Source of the DNA: Pseudomonas triclosanedens | GTDB taxonomy: Bacteria; Pseudomonadota; Gammaproteobacteria; Pseudomonadales; Pseudomonadaceae | Assembly (NCBI RefSeq): GCF_026686735.1 | Contig: NZ_CP113432.1 | Span: 3,895,001-3,959,000, forward strand | Reading direction: 5' to 3' | Length of the DNA stretch: 64,000 nt | Part shown: piece after piece, positions 56,135 to 64,000 of the stretch | How the letters are laid out: each line of letters begins with the position of its first letter | How positions within the stretch are numbered: the first letter of the stretch is position 1 | Program-made: the position numbers and the translations under genes | Notes under the pieces: model-generated | Told to the model about the DNA's origin: nothing | The model's database searches: none | Seen by the model: the letters and a program-made list of their open reading frames with translations, nothing else

Positions 56135-57499
56135 ATGAATTTCGCCTCTGTGCAAGAAGCCCAGTATTTCCTGGCCCAGAACCCCGACATCGAGATGGTC
56201 GAGCTGTTCATCCTCGACGCCAACGGCGTACCGCGCGGCAAGTTGCTGCACCGGGAGGAACTGCTCGCGGTGTACCAGTCCGGCCGGCCTCTGCCGAGCA
56301 CCATCCTCGGCCTGACCCTGCACGGTGAGGACGTCGAAGACTCCGGCCTGGTCTGGGATGTAGGCGACATCGACTGCCGCGCCTATCCGCTGGCCGGCAG
56401 CCTGGTGCGCCTGCACTGGCGGCAGATTCCCACCGCAGCGGTGCAGGTCAGCATGCACCCCGAGGAAGGCAAGCCGGCGAACATCGCCGACCCGCGCCAT
56501 GTGCTGATCAAGGTGATCGACCAATTGAAGTCCGACGGCTACCACCCGGTGATGGCCTGCGAACTGGAGTTCTACCTGCTCGACGCCAAACGCGACGCCA
56601 ATGGTCGCCCGCAACCGGCGCTGGACGCCGACGGCGGCCGCCCGCGTGCCACCCAGGTCTACGGCCTGCGCGAACTGGAGCAGATCGAGCCGTTCCTTGC
56701 CGATCTCTATGCGGCCTGCAAGGCCCAGGGCATTCCGGCACGTACCGCGATTTCCGAATATGCGCCGGGACAGGTGGAGATCACCCTGGAGCACGGCGAC
56801 GCGCTCGTCGCAATGGACCAGGCGGTGCGCTACAAGCGCCTGGTGAAGGGCGTTGCGCACAAGCACGGCATGCAGGCCTGCTTCATGGCCAAGCCGTTCG
56901 ACGACCTGGCCGGCACCGGCATGCACATGCACGTGTCACTGGCCGACGCCGAGGGCAATAACCTGTTCGCCAGCGAAGACCCTGCCGGTACTCCGCTGCT
57001 GCGCCAGTCCGTGGGTGGCATGCTGAAAAGCCTGCTCGACTCGCTGCTGCTGTTCTGCCCCAACGCCAACTCCTACCGCCGCTTCCAGGCCAACAGCTAC
57101 GCACCGCTGGCGCCGACCTGGGGCTGCGACAACCGCACTGTCAGCCTGCGCGTTCCCGGCGGCCCGGCCAACACCCGACACGTGGAGCACCGCATCTGCG
57201 GAGCCGATGCCAACCCTTATCTCGCTGCGGCGGCCATCCTCGCCGGCATCCACCGCGGCATCCGCGAGCAGATCGACCCGGGCGCGCCGGTGGAAGGCAA
57301 CGGCTACGCCCAGGCCAAGGAACTGCTGCCCACCGACTGGCTCACCTCGCTGCGCGCGCTGGAGCGTTCCAGTTGGGCGCGGGACGCGCTGGGGCACGAG
57401 TTCCTTGGTGTGTACCTGAAGGTGAAGCAGGCCGAGTACCGCCAGTTCATGGGCGAAGTCGGCGAGCAGGACTGGCGCTGGTACCTGACGCAGGCGTGA
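56135..57499 (+). CDS. Glutamine synthetase-family gamma-glutamylpolyamine synthetase
   Basis: 454 aa from MNFASVQEAQYFL; starts at 56066 and 56114 lie upstream but lack ribosome sites. Glutamine synthetase class motifs: ACELEFYLLD (metal Glu), MAKPFDDLAGTGMHMHVSL, and the ATP-site region RRFQANSYAPLAPTWG with NRTVSLRVPGG. The neighbouring FAD enzyme and polyamine-type transporter point to the PuuA/PauA role: ligating glutamate to a polyamine or amine. The exact amine is open. Confidence 0.88.
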   Translation: MNFASVQEAQYFLAQNPDIEMVELFILDANGVPRGKLLHREELLAVYQSGRPLPSTILGLTLHGEDVEDSGLVWDVGDIDCRAYPLAGSLVRLHWRQIPTAAVQVSMHPEEGKPANIADPRHVLIKVIDQLKSDGYHPVMACELEFYLLDAKRDANGRPQPALDADGGRPRATQVYGLRELEQIEPFLADLYAACKAQGIPARTAISEYAPGQVEITLEHGDALVAMDQAVRYKRLVKGVAHKHGMQACFMAKPFDDLAGTGMHMHVSLADAEGNNLFASEDPAGTPLLRQSVGGMLKSLLDSLLLFCPNANSYRRFQANSYAPLAPTWGCDNRTVSLRVPGGPANTRHVEHRICGADANPYLAAAAILAGIHRGIREQIDPGAPVEGNGYAQAKELLPTDWLTSLRALERSSWARDALGHEFLGVYLKVKQAEYRQFMGEVGEQDWRWYLTQA

Positions 57500-57623
57500 A
57501 GCGGCCCGCAACGAGCCTTCGCCCAGGCAAGGGCTCCGGCGAGAAACGAATGACAGCCCACGCCGGACGGCCCCATGCAGAGGGCCGCGGCGAGGGAACA
57601 CGAACAACGACAGGAACACCGAA

Positions 57624-58937
57624 ATGAACGCTGCACTGAAGCCCGCCACGCCCGCCCCCGAGCGTGCCAAGTCCTACTACTCCGCCAGCCTCAACGAAGA
57701 GACCGGCTACCCCACGCTGCAAGGCGAGGTGAATGTCGACATCGCCATCATCGGCGGCGGCTTCACCGGCGTCGCCACCGCCGTGGAGCTGGCCGAGCGC
57801 GGCTACAAGGTCGCCATCGTCGAGACCAATAAGGTCGGCTGGGGCGCCAGCGGGCGCAATGGCGGGCAGGTCACGGGCAGCCTGTCGGGCGATGCGGCGA
57901 TGAGCAAGCAGATGCGTCAGTGGCTGGGCGATGATGTCGATGACTTCATCTGGCACCTGCGCTGGCGCGGCCACGAAATCATCAAGAGCCGCGTGGAAAA
58001 GTACGGCATCCAGTGCGACCTGAAGTTCGGCCACCTGCATGCGGCGATGAAGCAATCGCACCTGGACGAGCTGAAGACTTCCTTCGATGACGCCAAGCGC
58101 CGCGGCATGGGTGACGAGATCACGCTGCTGGACGGTGCCGGTGTCCGTGCGCATCTGGAAAGCGACCTCTACTGCGGCGCGATCAAGAACACCCGCAACA
58201 TGCACCTGCACCCGCTCAACCTGTGCATCGGCGAAGCCAAGGCCGCCGCCAGCCTGGGCGCGCTGATCTTCGAACACTCCGAGGTGCTGGACATCATCCA
58301 CGGCCCGCGCCCGGCGGTAGTGACCTCAGGCGGGCGCATCAACGCCGCGCAGGTGATGCTCGCCGGCGACGTCTACCACAAGCTCGAACGCAAGAAGCTC
58401 AAGGGCATGATCTTCCCGGCGATGGGCGGCATCGTCACCACCAAGCCGCTGGGCGAAATGGCCAAGCGTCTCAACCCGCAGGACCTGGCGGTCTATGACT
58501 GCCGCTTCGTGCTCGACTACTACCGCATGACCGGCGACGGCCGCCTGCTGTTCGGCGGCGGCGCCAACTACTCCGGCCGCGATTCGCGCGACATCGCCGG
58601 CGAACTGCGCCCGTGCATCGAGCGCACCTTCCCGGCGCTCAAGGGCGTGGACATCGAGTTCCAGTGGAGCTGCGCCATGGGCATCGTGATGAACCGCATC
58701 CCGCAGCTGGGCAAGCTGTCGGAGAACGTCTGGTACTGCCAGGGCTATTCCGGCCACGGCGTGGCGACCACCCATATCATGGGCGAGATCATGGCCACCG
58801 CCATGACCGGCGACCTGGAGAAGTTCGACACCTTCGCCCAGTGCAAGCATATCCGCGTGCCGATGGGCGACGTGTTCGGCAACCCGATGCTGGCGGCGGG
58901 GATGTGGTACTACCAGTTGATGGAGAAGCTGCGCTGA
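57624..58937 (+). CDS. FAD-dependent gamma-glutamylpolyamine oxidoreductase (PuuB/PauB-like)
   Basis: 437 aa. FAD-binding motif VDIAIIGGGFTGVATAVELAERG near residues 33-55 and GWGASGRNGGQVTG, plus the C-terminal WYCQGYSGHGVATTHIMG. This DadA/OrdL-type family oxidises gamma-glutamylated amines to aldehydes. It follows the synthetase by 124 bp. Confidence 0.9.
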   Translation: MNAALKPATPAPERAKSYYSASLNEETGYPTLQGEVNVDIAIIGGGFTGVATAVELAERGYKVAIVETNKVGWGASGRNGGQVTGSLSGDAAMSKQMRQWLGDDVDDFIWHLRWRGHEIIKSRVEKYGIQCDLKFGHLHAAMKQSHLDELKTSFDDAKRRGMGDEITLLDGAGVRAHLESDLYCGAIKNTRNMHLHPLNLCIGEAKAAASLGALIFEHSEVLDIIHGPRPAVVTSGGRINAAQVMLAGDVYHKLERKKLKGMIFPAMGGIVTTKPLGEMAKRLNPQDLAVYDCRFVLDYYRMTGDGRLLFGGGANYSGRDSRDIAGELRPCIERTFPALKGVDIEFQWSCAMGIVMNRIPQLGKLSENVWYCQGYSGHGVATTHIMGEIMATAMTGDLEKFDTFAQCKHIRVPMGDVFGNPMLAAGMWYYQLMEKLR

Positions 58938-58959
58938 CAGCAGGCTTCGAGGTTGACCT

Positions 58960-58996
58960 GTAGGACCGAGGGGGACGCCTCGTCCTTGCTCGCGAA
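58960..58996 (+). repeat. 37-bp dispersed element, copy A
   Basis: Begins GTAGGACCGAGGGGGACGCC and ends TTGCTCGCGAA. Its reverse complement at 59207-59243 differs at one base; a third copy is at 59586-59622. Confidence 0.75.
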
Positions 58997-59064
58997 CCGC
59001 ACTCTGCCTCCGCTACCGGCTTGCGCTGCGCAGGATGGGGCGGGCGGCGCTCCGCGAGCTTGCA

Positions 59065-59120
59065 ATACCCATGCGGGTGCAGGAATCGATGGGTATCGCT
59101 GCGCTCCACGCCATCCTACG
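59065..59120. repeat. Dispersed hairpin repeat, copy 2
   Basis: ATACCCAT (59065-59072) pairs with ATGGGTAT (59089-59096), followed by CGCTGCGCTCCACGCCATCC. It matches the block at 49587-49650 with a few changes. Confidence 0.6.
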
Positions 59121-59206
59121 TTCCTGCTTCGCCTTGGTTTCGATGTGGATGGGAGCGCTGATCGCGGACGAAGTCCGCTCCTACGAGCAGGCGCGGCGCC
59201 AAGTGG

Positions 59207-59243
59207 TTCGCGAGCAAGGACCAGGCGTCCCCCTCGGTCCTAC
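59207..59243 (-). repeat. 37-bp dispersed element, copy B (inverted)
   Basis: Reverse complement of copy A with a single mismatch (position 59222 region). The pair could form a very long stem spanning about 280 bp. Confidence 0.75.
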
Positions 59244-59266
59244 GAAGAGCCCAACGCCCACTCCAC

Positions 59267-59290
59267 CTTTGGCTTTGGCTTTGGCTTTGG
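59267..59290. repeat. Hexanucleotide tandem CTTTGG x4
   Basis: Four exact CTTTGG units (59267-59290) followed by CT. No gene spans it, so it cannot act by phase variation here unless a promoter is involved. Confidence 0.85.
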
Positions 59291-59516
59291 CTCCTAAAGT
59301 CTTCCTGCGAAACATCCAAGCACTCCAAACGCCCCGTTCAGGAGGCCTCGTTGAAGCGAAAAACCGGATGTCCGGGGCACGCCTTCTTGGTTACTTCTTC
59401 GGCGTTTGGAAGAAGTGACTCGCCCGAGGGGGCGAAACAAGAAGTTCAAGCGCACGCCGAAGCGGCACAGGAACACCCACGCCAACACAGTGCATAAGGC
59501 GCACAACCCGGAACGG

Positions 59517-59570
59517 CTTATGCGCCGATAGCTCAACGGCGGATAACGCTGACGCGTTATGCGCCCTACG
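59517..59570. repeat. Palindromic intergenic block (CGGATAACGC...GCGTTATGCG)
   Basis: GGCGGATAACGC (59538-) and GCGTTATGCGCC face each other as an imperfect inverted repeat and end in CTACGG, with TTATGCGCC present also at 59518-59526. Looks like a dispersed REP-type unit. Confidence 0.55.
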
Positions 59571-59585
59571 GTCTTTGCCGTGCGG

Positions 59586-59622
59586 ATCGCGAGCAAGGAC
59601 GAGGCGTCCCCCTCGGCCCTAC
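59586..59622 (-). repeat. 37-bp dispersed element, copy C
   Basis: Same orientation as copy B, differing at few positions (ATCGCGAGCAAGGACGAGGC onward). It lies about 125 bp before the LysR gene. Confidence 0.65.
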
Positions 59623-59747
59623 AGGGCAGCTACAGCGCTAACGCGAAACGCGCTGAAACGCCCACCCTCTCCGCCCGTACCCGCAGCCACTCGACACCAC
59701 CGCCCCACTCGGGGATAAAGGCTGCACTTCGCCGTTTGGAGTGAGCC

Positions 59748-60671
59748 ATGCGTTTCCCCTCGATGACCGCCCTTCGCGTGCTCGACGCCGTGGCCCGATT
59801 GGGCAGCCTGTCCGGCGCGGCCAGCGAGCTGAGCCTGACCCGCAGCGCCGTCAGCCACCAGTTGCACAGCCTGGAAGACTGCCTGGGCATCCCGCTCACC
59901 GAGCGGGTCGGCCGCGGCATCGCGCTGACCTACCACGGCGAATGCTTCGCCCGCGAAACGCAGCGCGCGCTGGCGATCCTCAACGAGGCGCGGCGCTTCG
60001 CCAATGCCGAGGAAGTCGCCGGGCGCCTGTGCGTGAGCTGCACGCCGGGCTTCGCCACCTACTGGCTGTGCCATCAGATCGGCAAGTTCCAGCGCGCTCA
60101 CCCGCAGGTGGAGTTGAACCTGGTTTCGCCGCGAATCCCCGACGATGTCACCAACCGCGACGTTGACCTGTTTATCGCCTATGGCGTTGGCGACTGGCCC
60201 GACCTGCACGTGGACCTGATCGCCACCCTCGACACCTTCCCGGTGTGCAGCCCGTCGCTGATCAACTCCGTAGGTGGCCTGGATTCGCCGGAAGACCTCG
60301 CCAGCCTGCCCTTCCTGCACATGGTCGACCACTCCGACTGGTTGCTGTGGGTCGCCGCCGCCGGCGTGCGCGATCTCAACGTGCGCAACGGCATCGTTTT
60401 TTCCGATGCGCACCTGGTGCAGTCTGCAGCCATCGCCGGCCAAGGGGTGGCGATGGGCGATGCGCTGGTCAGCGGCGATGCGATGGCCAAGGGGCAACTG
60501 GTGCGGCTGTTCAACGTCGCCATCGAGCCACCCAACCGCTACTACTTCGTCAGCGACCCGGCCAAGACCGAACGCCCCGATGTACGGGCCTTCAAGGCAT
60601 GGATGAAGGCGGAACTGCGGATGTCCGAGCAGTTCCGCAAGGGTGGTCGCAACGCGCTGATTGGTGAGTGA
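59748..60671 (+). CDS. LysR-family regulator (GcvA-like) of the amine cluster
   Basis: 307 aa starting MRFPSMTALRVLDAV; GGAG precedes it. The N-terminal HTH is typical of GcvA-like members (GSLSGAASELSLTRSAVSHQLHSLEDCLGIPLTERVGRG). The effector domain shows FATYWLCHQIGKFQRAHPQVELNLVS. It lies between the oxidoreductase and the ABC transporter, on the same strand, so regulation of one or both is likely. Confidence 0.92.
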   Translation: MRFPSMTALRVLDAVARLGSLSGAASELSLTRSAVSHQLHSLEDCLGIPLTERVGRGIALTYHGECFARETQRALAILNEARRFANAEEVAGRLCVSCTPGFATYWLCHQIGKFQRAHPQVELNLVSPRIPDDVTNRDVDLFIAYGVGDWPDLHVDLIATLDTFPVCSPSLINSVGGLDSPEDLASLPFLHMVDHSDWLLWVAAAGVRDLNVRNGIVFSDAHLVQSAAIAGQGVAMGDALVSGDAMAKGQLVRLFNVAIEPPNRYYFVSDPAKTERPDVRAFKAWMKAELRMSEQFRKGGRNALIGE

Positions 60672-60740
60672 TTTCGAACAATGAGGGCGAAAAAACGCGA
60701 TTGAAGCGGAGAGGGATTTAACAATACTGCATTAAAAAAA

Positions 60741-60771
60741 GACCGCCGTTTTTTACCCTGATGCGGCGGTC
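60741..60771 (-). terminator. Orphan terminator-like hairpin before the ABC ATPase gene
   Basis: GACCGCCG (60741-60748) and CGGCGGTC (60764-60771) form an 8-bp stem, with a run of seven A on the left (60734-60740). Read on the minus strand this is an intrinsic terminator with a U-run, yet no minus-strand gene lies to its right. On the plus strand it lies in the leader of the transporter genes without a U-run. Confidence 0.55.
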
Positions 60772-60807
60772 GCTTCGAACAAGAACAAGAACATCGAGGT
60801 ATGTGCA

Positions 60808-61893
60808 GTGGAGCGACAGCCCCAACTTCGTGCCATCGGCATCGGCAAGAGCTACGGCAGTTTCAATGCGCTGGACGGGGTGTCCATCGACATCCGGCAA
60901 GGCGAGTTCCTCACCCTCCTGGGCCCGTCCGGCTCCGGCAAGACCACCTTCCTGATGATCCTCGCCGGCTTCCAGGACCCTTCCCGCGGCCGCCTGGAAG
61001 AAGGTGGCGAAGACATCACCAGGCGCCCCGCCGAGAAACGCAACTTCGGCATGGTATTCCAGGGCTACGCCCTGTTCCCGCACATGAGCATCGAGGACAA
61101 CGTCGCCTTCCCGCTGAAAATTCGCGGCGTGAAGACCGACGAACGCAACCGTCGGGTGCGCCGCATGCTTGAGGTGGTAGGCCTGGGCGAGCACCTGGGC
61201 AAGCGTCCCGGCGAGCTTTCCGGCGGCCAGCAACAGCGCGTGGCCATTGCCCGCGCGCTGGTATTCGAGCCCGACCTGCTGCTGCTCGACGAACCTCTCT
61301 CGGCGCTGGACAAGAACCTGCGCGAACAGTTGCAGGCCGAGCTGCAGCGCATCCACCGGCAGGTTGGCACCACCTTCGTCTTCGTTACCCACGACCAGAA
61401 CGAAGCCCTCGCCCTGTCCACCCGCATTGCCATTTTCAACCGCGGCCAACTGGCCCAGGTCGATACCCCGCAAACCATCTACAACCAGCCGAGCAACCGT
61501 TTCGTCGCCGAATTTCTCGGCAAGATGAACCTGTTCCCGCTCAGCCAGGTGGGCCGCGCCGGAGAACTGGCCTGCGGACGCTTCGGCGATGCCGAACTGC
61601 GCGCAGGCTATTCGCCCGCGGTACAGGCCGATGCGCCGCTGCTGGCGGTACGCCCCGAGCACATGCAACTGCACAGCGCACCGCCGACCACCAGCGGGCA
61701 CAACGTGGTGCAGGCCGTGCTCACCGCCAAGACCTACCAGGGCGCCAGCACCGAGCTGGGCCTGGCCACCGGAGCCGAAGGTGCGCTGCCGATGAGCCTC
61801 GCCGTGCACGCCGACCACCAGGCATCGCGCCTGGAACACGGCTCGCGGGTCTGGCTCAGCTGGCCCATCGAGAAAAGCCTGCTGCTGGCCTGA
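60808..61893 (+). CDS. ABC transporter ATPase, polyamine-type (PotA-like)
   Basis: 361 aa with a GTG start at 60808, GAGG upstream. Walker A GPSGSGKT (39-46), signature LSGGQQQRVAIARAL, Walker B LLLLDEPLSALD, H-loop VFVTHDQNEALALS, and a C-terminal TOBE-type region (LAVRPEHMQL). It powers import through the downstream permeases. Confidence 0.94.
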   Translation: MERQPQLRAIGIGKSYGSFNALDGVSIDIRQGEFLTLLGPSGSGKTTFLMILAGFQDPSRGRLEEGGEDITRRPAEKRNFGMVFQGYALFPHMSIEDNVAFPLKIRGVKTDERNRRVRRMLEVVGLGEHLGKRPGELSGGQQQRVAIARALVFEPDLLLLDEPLSALDKNLREQLQAELQRIHRQVGTTFVFVTHDQNEALALSTRIAIFNRGQLAQVDTPQTIYNQPSNRFVAEFLGKMNLFPLSQVGRAGELACGRFGDAELRAGYSPAVQADAPLLAVRPEHMQLHSAPPTTSGHNVVQAVLTAKTYQGASTELGLATGAEGALPMSLAVHADHQASRLEHGSRVWLSWPIEKSLLLA

Positions 61894-61949
61894 AACCGCC
61901 CGCGCACTGTCACCCTTTTCCGCCATTCCCCCGATCGGGAGCTGCCTCC

Positions 61950-63065
61950 ATGTTCAATCCGCACCAGCAAGACTGCATCGAAGTTCTCATCGAAAAGACC
62001 CGTCGCGGACAGATCGACCGCCGTACCTTCCTCAAGGGCATGGGCCTGATGGCCGCCCTGCCGCTGGCTCTGCGCAGCGGCGTAAGCTTCGCCGCCGGGG
62101 ACAAGCCGCTGGTAGTGGTGAACTGGGGCGGCGATGCGATCAAGGCATTCGGCAAGGCCTGGACAGAGGGCTTCGCCAAGGCCACCGGCATCCCCGTGAA
62201 AATCGACGGCAGCGGCCCCACCGAAGGCGCTATCCGTACCCAGCTCAGCAGTGGCCGAGTGAGCTGGGACGTGGTCGATGCGGAAAGCTCGATCCTGCAG
62301 AACCTCGGCAAGGAAGGCCTGGTACAGGCCATCGACTACAACATCGTGTCGAAGGACAAGGTGCTGCCGGGCTTCGCTTACGAATACGGCATCGCCGACT
62401 ACATGCTCAGTTACGTGATCGCCTACGACAGCGAGCGTTTCGGCGACAAGGCGCCCACGACCTGGGCAGACTTCTGGGACGTGCAGACCTTCCCCGGCAA
62501 GCGCACGCTGTACAAGTGGATGAACGGCATGCTGGAGGCGGCGCTGCTGGCCGATGGCGTGGCGCCGGACAAGCTCTACCCGCTGGACGTGCCGCGCGCC
62601 ATGAACAAGATCGAACAGCTCAAGCCCCACGTGCTGGCCTTCTGGGGGTCCGGAGCGGAAACCCAGCAGTTGCTGATCGAAGGCGAAGTCTCGATGGGGG
62701 CGATCTGGAACACCCGCGCCCAGGTGATCACCGAGGACAGCGAGAACCGCATCAAGTGGACCTTCGACAATGCCCTGCTCGGCTGCAGCAACTGGGGCGT
62801 GCTCAAGGGCAACCCGGCGGGCACCGAGGCGGCCATGAAGTTCATCGCCTATGCCCAGGACCCGCGCTCGCAGGTGGAGCTGTTCAAGATGTTCGGCAAC
62901 GGCCCGGCCAACCCGGCCGCCGCCGCGCTGATTCCCGAGGACCGCAAGCACCTGAACTGCACCGACCCTGCGAACCTGCCCAAGCAGGTGATGCTCAGCC
63001 ATGAGTGGTATACCGACCACTACGCGGCGACCCTGGAGCAGTACCTGACCCACATTTCCAAGTAA
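61950..63065 (+). CDS. ABC periplasmic binding protein, Tat-exported, polyamine-type
   Basis: 371 aa. A twin-arginine motif lies at residues 24-25 (DRRTFLKG), followed by a hydrophobic stretch to about residue 49. The mature part has the PotD/PotF-class start PLVVVNWGGDAIKAF and the WDVVDAESSILQ segment. Tat export is unusual in this class and means folding before export. It binds a polyamine or related amine, inferred from neighbours. Confidence 0.9.
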   Translation: MFNPHQQDCIEVLIEKTRRGQIDRRTFLKGMGLMAALPLALRSGVSFAAGDKPLVVVNWGGDAIKAFGKAWTEGFAKATGIPVKIDGSGPTEGAIRTQLSSGRVSWDVVDAESSILQNLGKEGLVQAIDYNIVSKDKVLPGFAYEYGIADYMLSYVIAYDSERFGDKAPTTWADFWDVQTFPGKRTLYKWMNGMLEAALLADGVAPDKLYPLDVPRAMNKIEQLKPHVLAFWGSGAETQQLLIEGEVSMGAIWNTRAQVITEDSENRIKWTFDNALLGCSNWGVLKGNPAGTEAAMKFIAYAQDPRSQVELFKMFGNGPANPAAAALIPEDRKHLNCTDPANLPKQVMLSHEWYTDHYAATLEQYLTHISK

Positions 63066-63080
63066 CCCGGAGCGCAGGTC

Positions 63081-63917
63081 ATGGCCGAAAACGCCCCCTC
63101 GCGGCTGAAGCTGGGCGCGCTGCTGTTGCCGCTGCCGATCGTCCTTTTCGTGTTCTACGTACTGCCGTTCCTCGGCGTGCTCGGCTGGAGCTTCACCCTG
63201 CCGGAGCCGGGGATCGAGCAGTATCAGCGGATCATGACGGACCCGGCGATCCACGACGTGCTCTGGCGAACCTTCCGCCTGTGCACCACGGTCAGCGTGA
63301 TCTCCCTGGTGATCGCCTACCTGATGGCCTACTGCTGGGTCTACAGCCCGCCGTTCTGGCAGCGCGTGGTGGAAATCTGCGTGTTCATCCCGTTCTGGCT
63401 GTCAGTGCTGGTGCGCGCCTTCGGCTGGCTGATCGCCCTGCGCAGCAACGGCCTGCTCAACGACTGGCTGCAGTACCTGGGCATCACCAGCGAGCCGTTG
63501 CAGCTCACCCGCAACGAGATGGGCGTGGTGATCGGCATGGTCCACTTCATGGTGCCGTTCGCGCTGTTCCCGCTGGTGTCCACCATGCGCCGCCTCGACC
63601 CGCGCGTGCTGCTCGCCGCCCGCGGCCTGGGCGCCGGGCAACTGCGCACGTTCTGGAGCATCTTCGTGCCGCAGACCATCCCGGGCATCCTCGGCGCCTT
63701 CATCATCGTCTTCGTGTTCTGCCTGGGCTTCTTCATCACCCCGGCGATCCTTGGTGGCGGGCAAACGGTGATGGTCGCCGAGTACGTCTACCTGCAGATG
63801 TTCCAGACCAGCAACTGGGGCCTGGGCGCGGCGCTATCGGTGGTACTGCTGGCGCTGGTCAGCGGGATGATCTGGGCGCTGCTGCGCATGACCCGCGTAG
63901 ACAAGCTGGTGGGATAG
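63081..63917 (+). CDS. ABC permease, polyamine-type (PotB/PotH-like)
   Basis: 278 aa with about six membrane helices and the permease EAA-type loop (AARGLGAGQLRTFWSIFVPQTIPGI). It is 15 bp after the binding protein and is the first of two permeases. Confidence 0.93.
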   Translation: MAENAPSRLKLGALLLPLPIVLFVFYVLPFLGVLGWSFTLPEPGIEQYQRIMTDPAIHDVLWRTFRLCTTVSVISLVIAYLMAYCWVYSPPFWQRVVEICVFIPFWLSVLVRAFGWLIALRSNGLLNDWLQYLGITSEPLQLTRNEMGVVIGMVHFMVPFALFPLVSTMRRLDPRVLLAARGLGAGQLRTFWSIFVPQTIPGILGAFIIVFVFCLGFFITPAILGGGQTVMVAEYVYLQMFQTSNWGLGAALSVVLLALVSGMIWALLRMTRVDKLVG

Positions 63918-63929
63918 GGAGCCGCAGAG

Positions 63930-64000
63930 ATGAACGCACACGAAACCAAAGCCCCCAGCCGCCTGCTGGCGACCATGGCGATGATCTTCATGGTCTTCCC
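63930..64000 (+). CDS. ABC permease, second, start only (cut by window edge)
   Basis: The frame opens ATG AAC GCA CAC (MNAHETKAPSRLLATMAMIF), reaching a hydrophobic helix at the window edge. GAG lies before the ATG, and the position directly after the first permease fits a PotC/PotI-like partner. Confidence 0.8.
   Translation, partial: MNAHETKAPSRLLATMAMIFMVF

Larger units (their letters stand above)
58938..59747. repeat. Repeat-rich intergenic island
   Basis: 810 bp with no convincing gene, made of several repeat families: a 37-bp element three times (58960, 59207 and 59586, the first inverted), the dispersed hairpin seen after aceF (59065-59120), a CTTTGG tandem (59267-59290), a segment resembling a common pseudomonad intergenic sequence (about 59388-59450), and another dispersed palindromic block (59517-59570). 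Frames across it translate to low-complexity sequence. Confidence 0.7.

Noticed and set aside
58953..59418. Frames of 114-127 codons in the repeat island
   Set aside because: They translate repeats (for example runs of LALALAL or FGFGFG) and change frame between repeat copies; no gene is supported.

Overview
The window is about 64 kb of GC-rich, densely coding chromosomal DNA from a Pseudomonas. The evidence is a complete type VI secretion (T6SS) locus in the gene order of the P. aeruginosa HSI-III (H3) cluster, pseudomonad-style aceE-aceF, tandem YcaC-like hydrolases with a pirin, a Blh/YeeE/BigR sulfur cassette and a gamma-glutamylpolyamine catabolic cluster. The species cannot be fixed from sequence alone. 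The mixture of accessory loci suggests an environmental member of the P. aeruginosa / P. nitroreducens / P. citronellolis side of the genus. No rRNA, tRNA, CRISPR array, insertion sequence or prophage was seen.

Region 1 (1-3644, minus strand) holds the N-terminal part of a trimeric autotransporter adhesin, cut by the window edge. It is preceded by a small tetratricopeptide-type exported protein and a REC-LuxR-PAS regulator. Region 2 (3726-26745) is the T6SS. tssA-tssM-tssL-tssK-tssJ lie on the minus strand, diverging from tssB-tssC-hcp-tssE-tssF-tssG-clpV on the plus strand. These are followed by an unknown 318-aa gene, vgrG, a MORN-repeat protein and a putative toxin with an ADP-ribosyltransferase-like signature. 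A convergent, less GC-rich pair encodes a DUF2235 lipase-type effector and a DUF4280 (PAAR-like) spike protein.

Region 3 (26914-32683) is a patchwork: a cupin, a membrane diguanylate cyclase with intact active and inhibitory sites, two YcaC-like hydrolases, a pirin and a divergent LysR regulator. Region 4 (32757-38495) is a tightly packed, probably co-transcribed set: a thermostable-hemolysin-family protein, an AMP-dependent ligase, a haem-oxygenase-like diiron enzyme, a short-chain dehydrogenase and a two-component system. It looks like a small uncharacterised lipid or metabolite pathway with its own regulator. Region 5 (38610-44878) holds a NUDIX hydrolase, a ClpP-fold periplasmic protein, a PAP2 phosphatase paired with an Ais-like phosphatase, and a classical autotransporter translationally coupled to a lipoprotein esterase.

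Region 6 (45286-49538) encodes pyruvate dehydrogenase E1 and E2. Region 7 (49689-51741) is the persulfide-responsive blh/yeeE/bigR operon. Region 8 (51818-55539) holds a GNAT acetyltransferase divergent from a RLAN-type RimK ATP-grasp ligase, a 47-aa membrane protein, and a BNR-propeller / MoaD-like pair of unknown function. Region 9 (56135-end) is a polyamine or amine utilisation cluster: glutamylpolyamine synthetase, FAD oxidoreductase, LysR regulator and an ABC importer that runs off the right edge. It is interrupted by an 810-bp repeat-filled intergenic island.
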